Below are positions 1 to 11,820 of a stretch of DNA of 64,000 nucleotides, one piece after another. Each line of letters starts with the position of its first letter. Position 1 is the first letter of the stretch. Below the pieces are notes generated by a model. That model saw only the letters and a list, made by a program, of their open reading frames with translations, was not told where the DNA came from and did not search any database. A program made the position numbers and the translations under genes. This DNA comes from Limnephilus marmoratus (Eukaryota; Arthropoda; Insecta; Trichoptera; Limnephilidae). The DNA lies in the NCBI GenBank assembly GCA_917880885.1, contig OU862907.1:71977072-72041071 (forward strand), written 5' to 3'.

Positions 1-1530
1 TTGTCCCCTTTTTTAAAAATGGGCGTAAGAAAACTGTGTTTCCATGTATCAGGGAAACTGCCTGTCTCTAGTGACTGGTTAAAAATTAGAAAAAGAGGAA
101 CAACTAAGCCGTTTAAACATTCTTTAATTAGCACAGGTGGAATATTATCAGGTCCTGCATTTTTTCTAGCATCTAATAATTTACATGGTTTTTGATATCT
201 TTAATTTCTATGCGTACTTCAGATATATCCAGACTAAGATTCGATGAGAATTTTGGAATTTCATTGCTAGGTATATCCTCTTCATACACAGACTTAAAAT
301 AATCGGCGAATAGATTTACAATGTTTTTATCATTACACCCAATTTTTTCCATTGAAATTCATAGAAGTTGGAATACCTAAGTTAGTATTTTTTTGAGAAT
401 TAGTGTAGTTCCAAAACTGTTTTATATTTACACGAATTTTACTTTCAATTTTGTCAATGTAATTTTTATAGCACAATTTTGAGATTTTACAGCACTCCCT
501 TCTTAACAATTGAAATTTATTGTAATCACTCGTCAGTCTGGATCGCTTGTAATTTTTATGAGCTATTTTCTTACTATATGTTAAAGTGATCAAATTGGGA
601 CTAAACCAGTTTGGAAAATGAGAAATTCTATTATGTCTTAGGGGCACAAAATTTGCAATAGCATCATTTAGAATGTCATAGAATTTATTTACATTATCGT
701 TTATATCTGCGTTTTCCAGAAAGGACCAGTCTGTTGTATTTAAGCAATCAGAAATTTTTTGAAAATTTGCTTTACGGAAGTTATAAGATGACTTGATATT
801 TTTAAGATGAGTGTTGTTAACAAAGGGAATAACTATGTCCAGAGGAGGATGGTAAACGTCTACAGGTAATAGTTCTTCCAAAGATTTACATACATTAGCA
901 GTGGGCTCACTGCAAAAAACTAGATCAAGAATGCGACTATTTATATTAGCGACAGTGTTTAGTTGTGGGATTGATAAATAATTCGACATACCCAGAATCT
1001 CTCTCTCACTAAGATTAGCAGTTGATATATTAATACCAGACAATTCAGGGTCATCATGGTTCCAGGATATATTTGGCAAGTTATAGTCTCCCACTACGAC
1101 AAGTTTGGCACTGGGAAATTTAAACCTTAAAAATTCCACGTCCTCAATATGTTTTGTGTACAGCTGTGTATCGGAGGATGGCGGTAAATATAAACATCCA
1201 ATTATTAACTTGCCAGCATTTTTGTTTTCGAGCAACACGAATATTTGTTCAACCTCACTATTTTTGTTTTTAAGCACTTTTGAAGGAATACGTTTGTGGA
1301 CAGCAATCAGGACTCCACCCCCTCTTGTATTGGAGCTGGTGTTTGGACTACGGTCTACTCGGTAGATGTGGTGATCGTGCAATCCAAGTTCCGCTGAGAA
1401 AATTGATGGTGTAAACCAGGTTTCCGTTAACATGATGTCATCGTGTGGGAGAGTCGGGGCACTTATTCTGAATTCCTTTAGTTTCGTTCTGATGCCTCGG
1501 ACGTTCTGATAGTAGATGTTACATTTATTT
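1..1530 (-). pseudogene. LINE ORF2 relic: APE-type endonuclease and start of reverse transcriptase
   Basis: The intact stretch at 333-1433 has hallmarks of the apurinic-type endonuclease that nicks target DNA for non-LTR retrotransposons: LTETWF near its start, GGGVLIAV, and VVGDYNLPNISW about 110 residues in. The open frame extends upstream to about 1523 (YYQNVRG), directly after the ORF1 stop, as in two-ORF LINEs. After a frameshift near 333 the linker continues (NLFADYFKSVYEED). After another near 180 the RT domain begins (KNAGPDNIPPVLIKE, then FKKGD) and runs off the window edge. It resembles Jockey/CR1-group LINEs. The copy is dead: at least two frameshifts. The clade assignment is by motif memory only. 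Confidence 0.88.
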
Positions 1531-2957
1531 AGTTGGATTTTTTTGGCAAAACATTGACGATTTTAGGTAGGTTATTTATATATTTTATTGTTAAATTTGA
1601 TTCACCATTTTTTTTTCTAGATTCCAGCTCGTCCCGAAGCATCATCAGGTGTTTTCTTTGTTGGATGGTCTGATCATTTCTGGCTATGATACCATCTTTG
1701 AATTTTTTGTTATTAATCAAAATTGTCCTAACAAAATGTTCCTCTTTGAATTCTAACTTGATTGGTCTACATTTATTCGTGACTTTCTTCGTTCCCAACC
1801 TGTAAATTTTAATATCATGAGCATTAACCCATTGGCCACAGAATTAATGAGCTAAAAAATTGGCCTTCACCACTGAATTAATTTTGTACCAAAAATTGAA
1901 AACCTGCATTGGTGTACTAAATCTATTGTAACTTTTGAACCGTATATTCAAATGAATTAATTTCTTTAAATTTGATTACATATTGGATTAAGGTAAAGAA
2001 AAACATAAAAATAAAAATATAAACAAATATTTAAATATGTATAAATAAGGATACAAATATAAAATTCTCTTTTTTTCGTAAGTTTTTTTCCACATTTTTA
2101 TTCAAAAAGTTGCAAAAAACAATACCTCTTCATAAATCGAACAATAATAATTTTTTTAATATACATGTAGACTAATAACTAATAAAATAATTTGGTATGA
2201 TAGTCCTCAAAGCAATCAGCGACGTTCAGGGTCACTACCAAATGCCTAGAACCACTCGCAATTTTGAAGAAATTAAATGGCGGCTGGCTGCATACAAAAC
2301 TTGGAACACAAATATCAGGGAAAAAACATAAGAAACATATTATTGCCAATTCTATGAAATTAATGATTAATTACCTACAGAGCGTTCGGCATTTAAAATT
2401 TTATTCAACAATGTCACTATCGTGCTCGTTTTCTGTTTTTTAGCGGACCTACTCTAGCCCGTCAGCGTGCCGGGGTTTGTGGTTAAGTACCTGAGTTGCA
2501 CACCCGACAGGCTGCCGGGGTTTGTGGCCAATGGGTTAAAGGAAGTATCAATGTTTTTCAGGGCCGTGGTAACTTTATTCGCGTCATCGGAAATATTTAT
2601 TGAGGTTAGATCAGACGTGCTCTCAGGAACATTGAAAAGAATAACATTTTTTGCACGGAGCTTCCTCTCTTCAATTTCCGTCAATACATTACAAATATTT
2701 GATGAAGGATTTGTGGGGTTAGCATCTGTTGGCTGAGTGAGTGCTACACTTTTTAAGGCTGACAATTCGCCTTTAAGTATTCCCATACGTACAGCCATCA
2801 AACCTGTAGTTCCCAGCAGTTCCGTTGTTATAGGTGTTATTTTACCCATCTGCTCCTTCGTAAACTTGTTACCGGGGTCATTAATAATTTTGATTAGTGA
2901 ACTTAGCAGATCTTTAGCTTTGGTCATATAGTTTAGCGAGTTTTCGTTTAAATCCAT
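1529..2957 (-). pseudogene. LINE ORF1 interrupted by a MITE
   Basis: ORF1 starts with MDLNENSLNY at 2957. It has a helical N-terminus and an RRM-like segment (ERKLRAKNVILFNVPES), the usual layout of LINE nucleic-acid chaperone proteins. The frame is broken at the MITE at 1828-2535. On the far side it resumes as GTKKVTNKCRPIKLEF and ends at 1529, a few bases before ORF2. Reading across the MITE with one TTAA removed leaves the frame open, so the insertion hit a frame that was intact at this point. No CCHC knuckle is visible. Confidence 0.8.
1828..2535. mobile_element. piggyBac-like MITE with TTAA target duplication
   Basis: Perfect 13-bp terminal inverted repeats (CCCATTGGCCACA at 1828, its complement ending at 2535) are flanked by TTAA at 1824-1827 and 2536-2539. 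TTAA duplication plus CCC termini is the signature of piggyBac-type transposons. The right end holds two copies of a subterminal motif (CACAAACCCCGGCA). No transposase is encoded, so it must have moved in trans. Confidence 0.88.
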
Positions 2958-3857
2958 GTTTGAGTAGGTTTTGAAGATGTTTAATTTATTATTCCAAGAT
3001 TTACAAAATAGCGCCTATTTCCCGCAACCAGTTGAGCACCTTTCAAAAATAAGACACTTTGAGCCAATAGCGAGTGAAATGACGACACTTTCGACCAATT
3101 GCGATAATGCTGCATGCTATCAGCATTTCACAGGGTTGAAAAGTCTACTATAGCTAAATTTATACCTGAAGTTTGTGCTGCAATATCTATGGCTTTGAAG
3201 GATTATATGCGGGTAAATAAAACACTATGAATATTTCAACTTTTTATTTAGTTGTAGATATCGTTGTTTGAACAAAAACGTATTATGATGGATTGAACAT
3301 AAATGTACACAGTGTTTCAAATTCAGGATATTTTTATTAACCCTTCACTTTTGCATAATGTTACATATTTGATATAATAAACAGGTTTTTTTTAAATTTC
3401 TTATTAATCCTGATCAGTTTTGGTAAAACGGTAAGGTTTTTACATTATTTCTGCATAATTATTAGGCTGAAGAATTCCAATGCTTGAACGTAAACATATT
3501 ACAATAGGTAATACTTACATAGTGTTTCAAAATCAGTATATTTATATTAACCAAAAGACACTGGATCAAGATGGCCGGCGCTGAAGGCTGATGAGTATGG
3601 ATTAAAAAAAATTTAATAAGGTGCCAATTATGGCAAAATAGTGATCTGAAAAAAGAAAATATTATACTAAATACACACTGAAGTGCAAAAAACAGGTTCA
3701 TGGCACATTGGGGAAAAGTATTGACGGGTAAAATAAGCCAAGAAAATTTTATAGTAAAAAATCATTAATATCCTTTGTTAAAAATGCAACATTTCTAAGT
3801 ACAGTGTATTGGTACTTATAATTAGAGAAGGTATCAAAACAAAGAATTTTTTTAGAA
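2958..3857. other. AT-rich stretch without a recognisable gene
   Basis: No convincing ORF. One near-direct repeat (AGTGTTTCAAA followed by a TATTTTTATTAAC-like run) occurs around 3310-3345 and 3520-3555. Nothing else is seen. Confidence 0.5.
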
Positions 3858-3860
3858 TAA

Positions 3861-4077
3861 GGGCCAGTTGCTTCACAGAATTTAAACAATTCACCAAATT
3901 CCAATGTGAATTTTAAAATTCTGTGAAAGTTCTATTTTAGTTCTGTTATTAAATCAATATGGGCAAGTTATTCCATATAGCTGAAATAATAACAAAACTT
4001 GAGTAGAACCTCAACAGAACTTGAAAATTAACTTTGAAATTTGATGAATTGTTCAAATTCTGCGAAACAAATGGCCC
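3861..4077. mobile_element. Harbinger-like MITE with long inverted repeats
   Basis: A 217-bp element whose two arms pair over about 45 bp (GGGCCAGTTGCTTCACAG at the left, complement of GGGCCATTTGTTTCGCAG at the right). It is flanked by TAA at 3858-3860 and 4078-4080. A 3-bp TWA duplication with GGGC-type ends fits PIF/Harbinger. There is no coding capacity. Confidence 0.82.
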
Positions 4078-4478
4078 TAAAGAATAAACTAAATATATCC
4101 AAAATTAATAGTGAATTACATTTAATAATGGAATTTGATTATAATGATATGTGTTGTAATATGTATAATATGAATGTTGTGTAGTTGGTGGATATGATCG
4201 CCGGCAGTTGAGATTGTAGAGCAGTCTGCTGCAGTTGCTGGAGGCTGGCTGCTGCAGAACGTGCACCTGAAAATAATAACAATGAAAGTAGTATAAGTAT
4301 TACGGGTATATTGTTTCGATATGTTGAATGGTGACGAGGGAATGGTATAAGTGGGTATATCAATCAGTTAAGAATATTTTTTTTACTATGTAGATTTTGT
4401 GACTTTTCAAAACTATTTTGTTAGTATCACTTATTCTTTTAACATAATTATTTACCAATGAATTTGTAGATGATCTGA

Positions 4479-6143
4479 TTAAATGTTGCAAAATAATATT
4501 TGATGAATGTCTAGCAGGACAGTTGAAATCTGTGTAATAGCTAAGTGAGTTTCTCTCATCAGTGAATTAAAATTATTATTTGAAGCTTTCCATGAATCTA
4601 ACAATTTAATAATTTTTTCCAAATATGCTACATTTTCTTCACAACGAAAGAAAGTGGTTGTTGAAGGATATTTCACAACCGTATTCCCTTGAATGGAGTT
4701 TTTACATTGACAATATTCCACCACGTGCGAATTAAATATATTAAATCAGCAGTTGTTGCAAAATGGGGAATATTATGTTGCTCACCTAGAATCATCAATG
4801 CCTGTTGGAACAAATTCATTAAATAAATTTGAACAAGCTGTCTTGTTTTGTCTTTCAAAAGAACTTCTTGGGCAAAGATATTTCATTGTTAATCCGTAAG
4901 CATACTTGACTAAATTTTTACATTCTGATCCATGAAGTCGTTTTATGGAAGAAAACGCAGCTATTGATTCTGACGTATGATCTTCAAAGTGTGGAAATGA
5001 TAATACTTGTTGAGTGTCTTTAAACGGGGGAGTGCTGAAAGACATCATAGCTTTTCTATTAATGGAATTATTATCACTAACGGGGAGTATATGGACTACT
5101 ACTTTATATCGAGAGAGTAAACTTTGAATCATAAAGACATGGGCAGTAGTAGCTGCGTTTTCACTAATGTAAGCTATTCCCAAAATGCTGCCTCCGCTGT
5201 AATCTAAATATGGCAATATGTGAATTTCATCTATCATCAATGTTACATTTAAATCACTTTTCATTAACAAATTAAATTTATGTTGCATAAACGACAAAAA
5301 ATGAGTGTCACTCTGTTCATTTAGTTGGTTTGTATGAAACTTGGAGCAAACTCTTCTCAAAGTTCTAGGACGGGGAAACGTTAGATGATCTGAGCCTCGT
5401 AGAAATTTATATGAATGGGTTGAAATAAGAATACTGCAAAACATGGTGAATATCTTGCAGCCCCTGATTTTCGATTTAATAATTGTAATTGTTGTTAAAA
5501 ATTGATTTTTTTTGCTTTTTAGTATCATCTGTTAATAAGTTATCAACTTCACTTAGTAAATGAACCACAGTTTCTAATAGTGTCTATAGCATTGTCAGAA
5601 ACATTTTTGAAGGACTGAATTGATAATAAAATAGTATTAAGTTCTTTGTAATTGTTTATTTGCTGTGGAAATGTTTTTTCACCTAATTGTTTTAATTCTA
5701 CGCTTTCAACAAATAAACTCAACTGTAAATTTATATCAACAACGGCAGATGCAATGACTTTTGGAAATGGAGTTGATGCAAGATAAAAAAAAAAACTAGG
5801 AAATTTCTTTTTTCACGGTAATGCAATCAGTTGGGAAGTTATTTTTGTCAATGCAACCTAAAAAATCATTAAAAGTTGAAAAATGGTTCTGACATTCAAA
5901 GACTGCAATAGAAACTATGCTCTTTTCTACTGTTATTTGTAAATTAAGAAGTTCTTTCCTGCTTTTCCTTCCGTCCACACTTTCTCAGGAGTCGCCGACA
6001 GGTAGGCTGGACAATTTGGCAGAATTGACGGGATAGCAAGTTTCACCCTCTTGCACTTCATTATGCATTGCTCTCCAGTTTGTATGTTGGTGTGGACACT
6101 GGTTGTAACGATGTCCTCCTTTCTAAAATGCAGCTCGCAAACC
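4479..6143 (-). pseudogene. P-element-type transposase relic with THAP domain
   Basis: Pieces of a P-element transposase in order on the minus strand. At 5960-6143 is the end of a THAP zinc-binding domain (VCELHFRKEDI, then AIPSILPNCPAYLS), preceded by a splice-acceptor-like ttttcag at 6144. At 4782-5528 is the RNase H-like core with LMIDEIHILPYLDYSGG and VHILPV. At 4479-4858 is the C-terminal region with LIRTWWNIVNVKTPFKG, typical of P elements and THAP9 relatives. Frames change at about 4780 and 4700 and again between 5528 and 5796, so no intact protein can be made. No terminal repeats were found. Confidence 0.82.
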
Positions 6144-7076
6144 TGAAAAGTTATTAGGTACTTTAGTTAAGTAAAGTTATTAATTAAGTTAATTTATTTT
6201 TATTTATAAATGAAGCTCATTCTTCCACCAGCAGACTATCTTACAAGATATATCAAACTGAGAGCAGATCTGGCAGCATAACATGCTGGTTTGCGATATG
6301 ATGTTGAAAGATGCTCACCATCTCAAATAATCATAAATGTCAATCTCTTTCTAAACCTCAATAATCAATATTGCATTCAATTTTACTTGTAAACATAATG
6401 TAGGTCATTTTTCACAATGCACGTCATAAATATTAAATACCTATCTCGGCACTTCATTGACACGTTGCATTTTTTCATTGTGTTGTCTTTCATTACAGCA
6501 AAACCGATACAATAGGTATATTAAATTAGACAAGAAAGTTATGAGACAACAACATTATTAGAAAATAAACACATTTTAAAATAAAAGTAAAAACATGTGC
6601 AAACACCACATTACAATCGATTTTTCTGACGTTTTTCATATACATTGAGGTTATGTACAAAATTGAATTCTGTAGCTATTTGCAATAAAAAAATAACCAC
6701 ATTTCACGTACCGTTGAATATTTTATTGGAATGAAATCCCGGTCTATTACGTAATATAACATCAATATCATTTGGGAACTTGAACGTCTTCCATCTTGGT
6801 TCGTTGTCGTAATTTCCTTTACAACGAGGTACACCATTTCAAACGTAAAACACTTAGGTAGAGAATTAATATGTAACGTCGCTCAAAGTTTTGTATATAT
6901 TGTGCATGTAATGCTTCTAATTTATAGTTTTTTTGCCTAAATCAAAACATATGCGCTGCACCGCCGCAATAATATTCATATAAGTGAGGTTAGTAACGAA
7001 TGAATCTGACGTTTCCAACCGCTTAGGTACTGTGTACATACAACACACAACTTCCACGGACTGAGATCGGATTGAC
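6144..7076. other. AT-rich stretch, no gene seen
   Basis: Presumably the intron or 5' flank of the P-like relic. No ORF, repeat or RNA gene recognised. Confidence 0.5.
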
Positions 7077-7438
7077 ATGAGCATTAGGGTGGAACACTTT
7101 TGTATGAAAAATTTTATTTTTTCGAATTTCGAATTGGAATACCAGGTAAAAGTTGCTTTATATAATTGTAAATAACACGCCTCAATTTGGAAGTTCTAGC
7201 TCGACAGCTTGAGCCCCCGCCATAGGCTTGAAATTTATTTTTTTAAGTTTTTATAGACGTTTTGTATTATCCACCCTATTAACAAAATAATTGGTAAATA
7301 TAATATTTTATGAATTAAATGATAAAATAAAAGTAGATTTTAACCAATAAAATCATTTATTTCAAAAGTACACACAGGTTCAGAAAGTTATGTAGGTATG
7401 AATAACATAATTTTTTATGACAAAAATCTATTTTCTTC

Positions 7439-9168
7439 TCAAACCTTGGTATGAGATGCTAATTTAGATTTTATGAATCCCTCTTGTTTTGTCTTGACGC
7501 ATACATTTAGAGCTGCTTTTGTCACAACTTTTACAAATCTTTCCACAGCCTGGGTGTGGCAAGGCAGTCTCATAAACTCCAACACTGTATCTTCTCCATT
7601 TTCTATAAGATATTGTAACTGCTTATCGGAAATATTCGTCAGTATTGGGGGTTTGTATATATTTTGTTGCCAGTCAATCATGTCTACGTAAGAACGTGCA
7701 TTTAAGTCCACTTTTGGCACCTCAAACATGCGCCAAACAGATTTTTTATTTACTTGACGAGCCTTTAAAATGCGTCTTGCAACGAGTTCTCTAATGTGCT
7801 TACGTGAAACATACTCAACAACAAGTTTTCTGGATGAGCAAAGTAAGTGTTTCGAATTATAACAGGGTCCACTATCGCTAACAACTAGTTGGACAAATAT
7901 CGAGTGCTGTTAATGAGCTTTCATAAATGATTTGAACCATCTTTGCAGGATGAATGTGTTTTGATAGCAAACCAGTCAGGAGCGTAGGATTTGATAAAGT
8001 CACAAGATTTTGTTGTAGATTTTCCGTAGAAATATTCAAACGTAGTATACGATTAGCTCTCGTCAACCAGCGGGCATGGGATAGATTACGTGGGCTTCTC
8101 TGTAACAGTGCCGTAAATAGCCTTTTCTGCGCCCTGTGCGAGCTTCTATAACTGCGCCCTATTTAAGTGGACCCTTCGCCTATTATACGCCGTTCTTGCG
8201 CCCCCCAGAGTCTACGCCCTGTGCCTGGGCACCGGTGGCACCGCCCTATTTACGGCACTGCTCTGTAATAAATCAGGAGAGCAGGATCCGTTTATGTCAG
8301 CAGTAGTAATTTCTTGTAAATATTTCTGGTCTGTACTGAGATCTGTGGATATTTGTGGAGGTAGTTCACCTTCTATCTTCTCAAAGTTGTCCAACGGCAG
8401 CGTCTCGCATATCTCTAATGCTTTACCAATTTGACCTGCAAATGATTTAGGTCCTGCAGTATGGCCATCCAAATAAGTAAACAAATGCCTCAATGGTATC
8501 ACATTGGCGTGTAAGAGACAAATTATCCATTGTAATGGTCGAGATAGTCTGTTTTCCAAAAGACGAATCACGCATCTCACTTGCCCTGCATTTGTGTTTG
8601 TTCCATCACAGCCAACAACCATTAAACCCTCTAGTGATATCTTTTCAGTCGTTAAAGAGCTGTTGAAAGCTCTTTCAATATTTCTTGCACTCCCCGATGT
8701 TGGAACCACATACCCAATATAAATAGAACCTGGTTCTTTTATAATCGAAATATGTTCCTCTTGTACAATCACTCTAAACCTCTTTGATCCTTTTAAAACA
8801 GTTTTAGCCTGTTAGTGCGTTGGTCTTCTAAAAACATTTGTTCCTCTTTTGGCACTTTTTTCCTCGAACAAGTACAGCTTATAAATTCATAACACTTTCG
8901 AGTGATAACTTTTTAGTAACTGTAAGACTCGTTTGTGTGTGACAATTGGAATAGAAGATTTTATCCACAATTCTTAAATTTTTGTTCCAATTATTTCGGC
9001 AATTTCCAAAAACGTAGGTTCTTTTGATGTGTTATTCCTTACTTTTAAGTCTTGTCGAACTCAGTCATAGAATTCCGTCACATTTTCATAAGTAGGTAGG
9101 ATATTCTCTTTCAAATCTGAACTTTCACCAAATATCGGATATTTTAACGTTTGTCTTGTAGAAGTCAT
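7439..9168 (-). pseudogene. Transposase-like gene of copy 1, multiply disrupted
   Basis: Starts MTSTRQTLK at 9168. Readable blocks include YTSGSARN-like and VGCDGTNTNAG, PLQWIICLLHANVIPLRHL, DLSTDQKYLQEI, the ARWLTRANR region (around 8050-8090), and CHTQAVERFVKVVTKAA near the C-terminus. I recognise this as a family common in insect genomes as unnamed proteins. The inverted termini and 8-bp duplication here tie it to a mobile element. Stops lie near 8800-8920, 8260 is interrupted by a MITE, and further frame breaks occur towards 7730. Two stops (near 8812 and 8900) are shared with copy 2. Confidence 0.75.
8106..8260. mobile_element. Nested 155-bp hAT MITE
   Basis: Termini CAGTGCCGTAAATAG and CTATTTACGGCACTG are perfect 15-bp inverted repeats, flanked by CTCTGTAA at 8098-8105 and 8261-8268. 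The homologous position in copy 2 (near 23350) has a single CTCTGTAA, an empty site. It has no coding content. Confidence 0.95.
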
Positions 9169-9606
9169 GTTAAATCACTTAAAAAACGTTTATCAACAAA
9201 TACTCGTGAATATAATTGACGCGCGACCCTTCACTTTGAGACAATTATCCTTTAAACAAAACACTGCATTTCGTAGATTGTCACGTGCCGCCCCCCGCTT
9301 CGTCCCGCACTTTACTCCTTTATCACAGCGCCAATAATGAAATATTTGATTGCAACAGCTAGTTAAATATATTTAAAATACGTCATTAAATAAAATAAAC
9401 CTATTTTAATAAATTCTGTACTGTTTTGTAGGCCGCGCAAATAGCCCCAAAACTGTCGTTTTTGTAAATGTTCAATGTCTTGGCGGGGGCTTTTACCGTT
9501 GTCTGATATTTTTTATATTTTTAATTGAGGTAATTGATGGCAATTGGCAACTTAATACAACTATTCCAAATAAAAATTAGAAAAAAAAAAATTTCGTTCC
9601 GCACTA

Positions 9607-9840
9607 ATGAGCATGCTCATAAGCTAGCCTGTACACACATGCTTAGAGGCTTCCCCTTCCACCCGATAATCCAATGAGCATGCTCTTTAATCAAATGGCT
9701 TTTGATTTGTGAGCAAGCTCAGTCGGCTTGAAATGAGCATGCTCATTACTAGCAACGTCACTGACACACATGCTACTAGGTAGCAATTGCTACTAGGTAG
9801 CATGCTCTTTGGCTTCAAATGAGCATGTGTGCCCGTAGCT
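9607..9840. repeat. Cluster of the palindrome ATGAGCATGCTCAT
   Basis: The 14-bp palindrome or close variants occur at about 9607, 9675, 9734 and 9821, with related CATGCT words between (TAGGTAGCATGCTC). The transposon at 7085 landed inside one of these palindromes, which supplied its target ATGAGCAT. Confidence 0.6.
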
Positions 9841-9879
9841 TCAAAGTTAGTCAAGCGACCGGATATAGTCATATAATTT

Positions 9880-10324
9880 TATATAAGGATGAGTTAAAAT
9901 CATTTTTTACCAACGCAGGATAATATAATAATAAAACTTGCAGCTAGCGGCGAACATAGAACGGTGAAAGCAAATAAGGAAAGTAATAAAAATTGGAAAT
10001 CCGGGATATTTTCGGCAATGACAAACGAACAAGTGCGACCCAACATTGCAAGCTAATAAAACTAAATCGCCGAGTCGGGCGAAAGGCAATAAACCTTTTT
10101 CGTTTGATCCTCGAGGCCGCCGCCGCTGTTAAAAATGGTATCGAAGATATACGTCTGGGCCAAGTAGGAAGATTCAAGAATTTTACGAAAGTCAGTCACC
10201 GTTTTGCAGCCGGGCAGACGCGGTCCGGTTCCGCCACCGGAAATGGGTTCCGAGAAACCACGCGAATCAAACACCCAACCAGGGGGTTCCAAGGATCTTC
10301 GTGGCAGCCAGACCAGGGAATTGG
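9880..10324. other. Locally GC-richer block without recognised gene
   Basis: Short open frames on both strands, none with a known motif. Possibly a host 5' region or an old element. The hAT-like element at 10333 inserted at its right edge, inside the near-palindrome TTGGGTCGGGACCCAA. Confidence 0.4.
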
Positions 10325-10332
10325 GTCGGGAC

Positions 10333-11812
10333 TAGTGATGGGAATAATCGATACATTTACATAATCGATATTTTTGTATCGATACATAAAAATGATCGAA
10401 TGATTAATCGATTAATCGCTAGGAGTTCAGGAGCAATAGCTGCGGTCAAAGGCAGTATTTTTTCTCGCGGCAGGGGGGGTGTTCACGGGCAAAGCATGGT
10501 ACATCGGTATGGCAACGTAGATTTTTCATTGCTGGCAATGATTTCTTTACAAGCAACATTATTTTCTATAATTTACAATAATACCTATAATCTATGGTCT
10601 GGCCTGACCTTGAAACTGTTTCATAAGATCCGTATTCTTATAGATAATGTAATTTTATAGATGTTTCCAAAATTCTGATATGCGTCATTACATGATTAAT
10701 CTCAAAATGACATTTAGATTGTAGGAAACTTATACATTAAAATAGTAAACAAACTGTTTTTTTGCGATCGGTGTTTATTGAATACTGATATCTTTGAACA
10801 GAAGTGTCTAACTCTAGCGCTGATAACACTTTTTAGAACAAACCATCAATATTTTATAGTCACACAAAATATTTTGAGGTACTAGTTAGTACTCGATGAA
10901 ATTAGAGATATCGGTTGTTCATTTACAATAAATCAAACGTACACTAAACAAATCGATAAATTACTCAAAATAACCCATCTACCTACTTACGAAAAATAAT
11001 CACCATGTCGATCTTTAACACGTACTGGAATCGTAAATCATAACCTAAAAGTAATATTTCGCCGTTTACAATCGTTTCACGTTTGAATACTACGACCAAC
11101 ACTACCCTAGATGATACATAACCTTAAAATAACATAAGTAATAATAAATAAACTTTAAATTGTGAAAAACAGTCAAATGGCAATCTTTAAACATAAACTA
11201 AAACTGGAAACGTAGATCGTTACCTAAAAGTATTAATTCATCATTTACAACAAAGTTGGATGATGATAACATCAACACGCTTTATCAGTTTATCACAATT
11301 TGAGATATTTTGACGTATCTTGAATACAACCTCTCAGATCTAGAATCGATTTGCGTTTACGAATGAATTCTGACAGTTGTAAGACGATTGTATCACTCAT
11401 TTTCAATGACATTTCAAAACGATTATATCGGACTGTGCATTCGAATGAATATTGACATCGATAAGCGAGAATCGATTCCACTTCGATGACATTTCAAAAC
11501 GATTGTATCGAACTGTATTCGATATGAACATAGACATCGATAAGCGAGAATCGATTCTTCTTACGATGACATTTCAAACGATTATATCGGATTGTGAATC
11601 GATACGATGGATCGATGAAAATCCAGCGCTGTGATTCGTCAGAAATGATCGATGTGAGAGAAGCGTTGTGATTGGTCAGAATTAATCGATTTGACATCGA
11701 TGCAAGAATCGATTGTTCAAGAATCGATTTGTCTATGACAATGTATCGAAATGCATCGATGGTGAAAAAGATCGATACAATATCGATATTCCATCGATAT
11801 TTCCCATCGCTA
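10333..11812. mobile_element. 1.48-kb hAT-like non-autonomous element rich in ATCGAT
   Basis: Termini TAGTGATGGGAA and TTCCCATCGCTA are inverted, flanked by GTCGGGAC at 10325-10332 and 11813-11820 (8-bp duplication). Both ends and a long stretch at 11340-11800 are packed with ATCGAT words (AATCGATT, CATCGATG, ATCGATAC). No transposase frame is visible; the longest ORF is about 120 codons with no motif. Confidence 0.9.
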
Positions 11813-11820
11813 GTCGGGAC

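Larger units (their letters stand above)
7085..9606 (-). mobile_element. DNA transposon, copy 1 (8-bp target duplication)
   Basis: Begins TAGGGTGGAAC and ends GTTCCGCACTA, imperfect inverted termini, flanked by ATGAGCAT at 7077-7084 and 9607-9614. An 8-bp duplication fits hAT (also P) transposons. A near-identical copy lies at 22322-24686; without the nested MITE the two are about the same length (2359 versus 2365 bp). The superfamily of the encoded transposase is uncertain. Confidence 0.9.

Noticed and set aside
1105..1365. 86-codon plus-strand frame
   Set aside because: Shadow of the LINE endonuclease on the minus strand.
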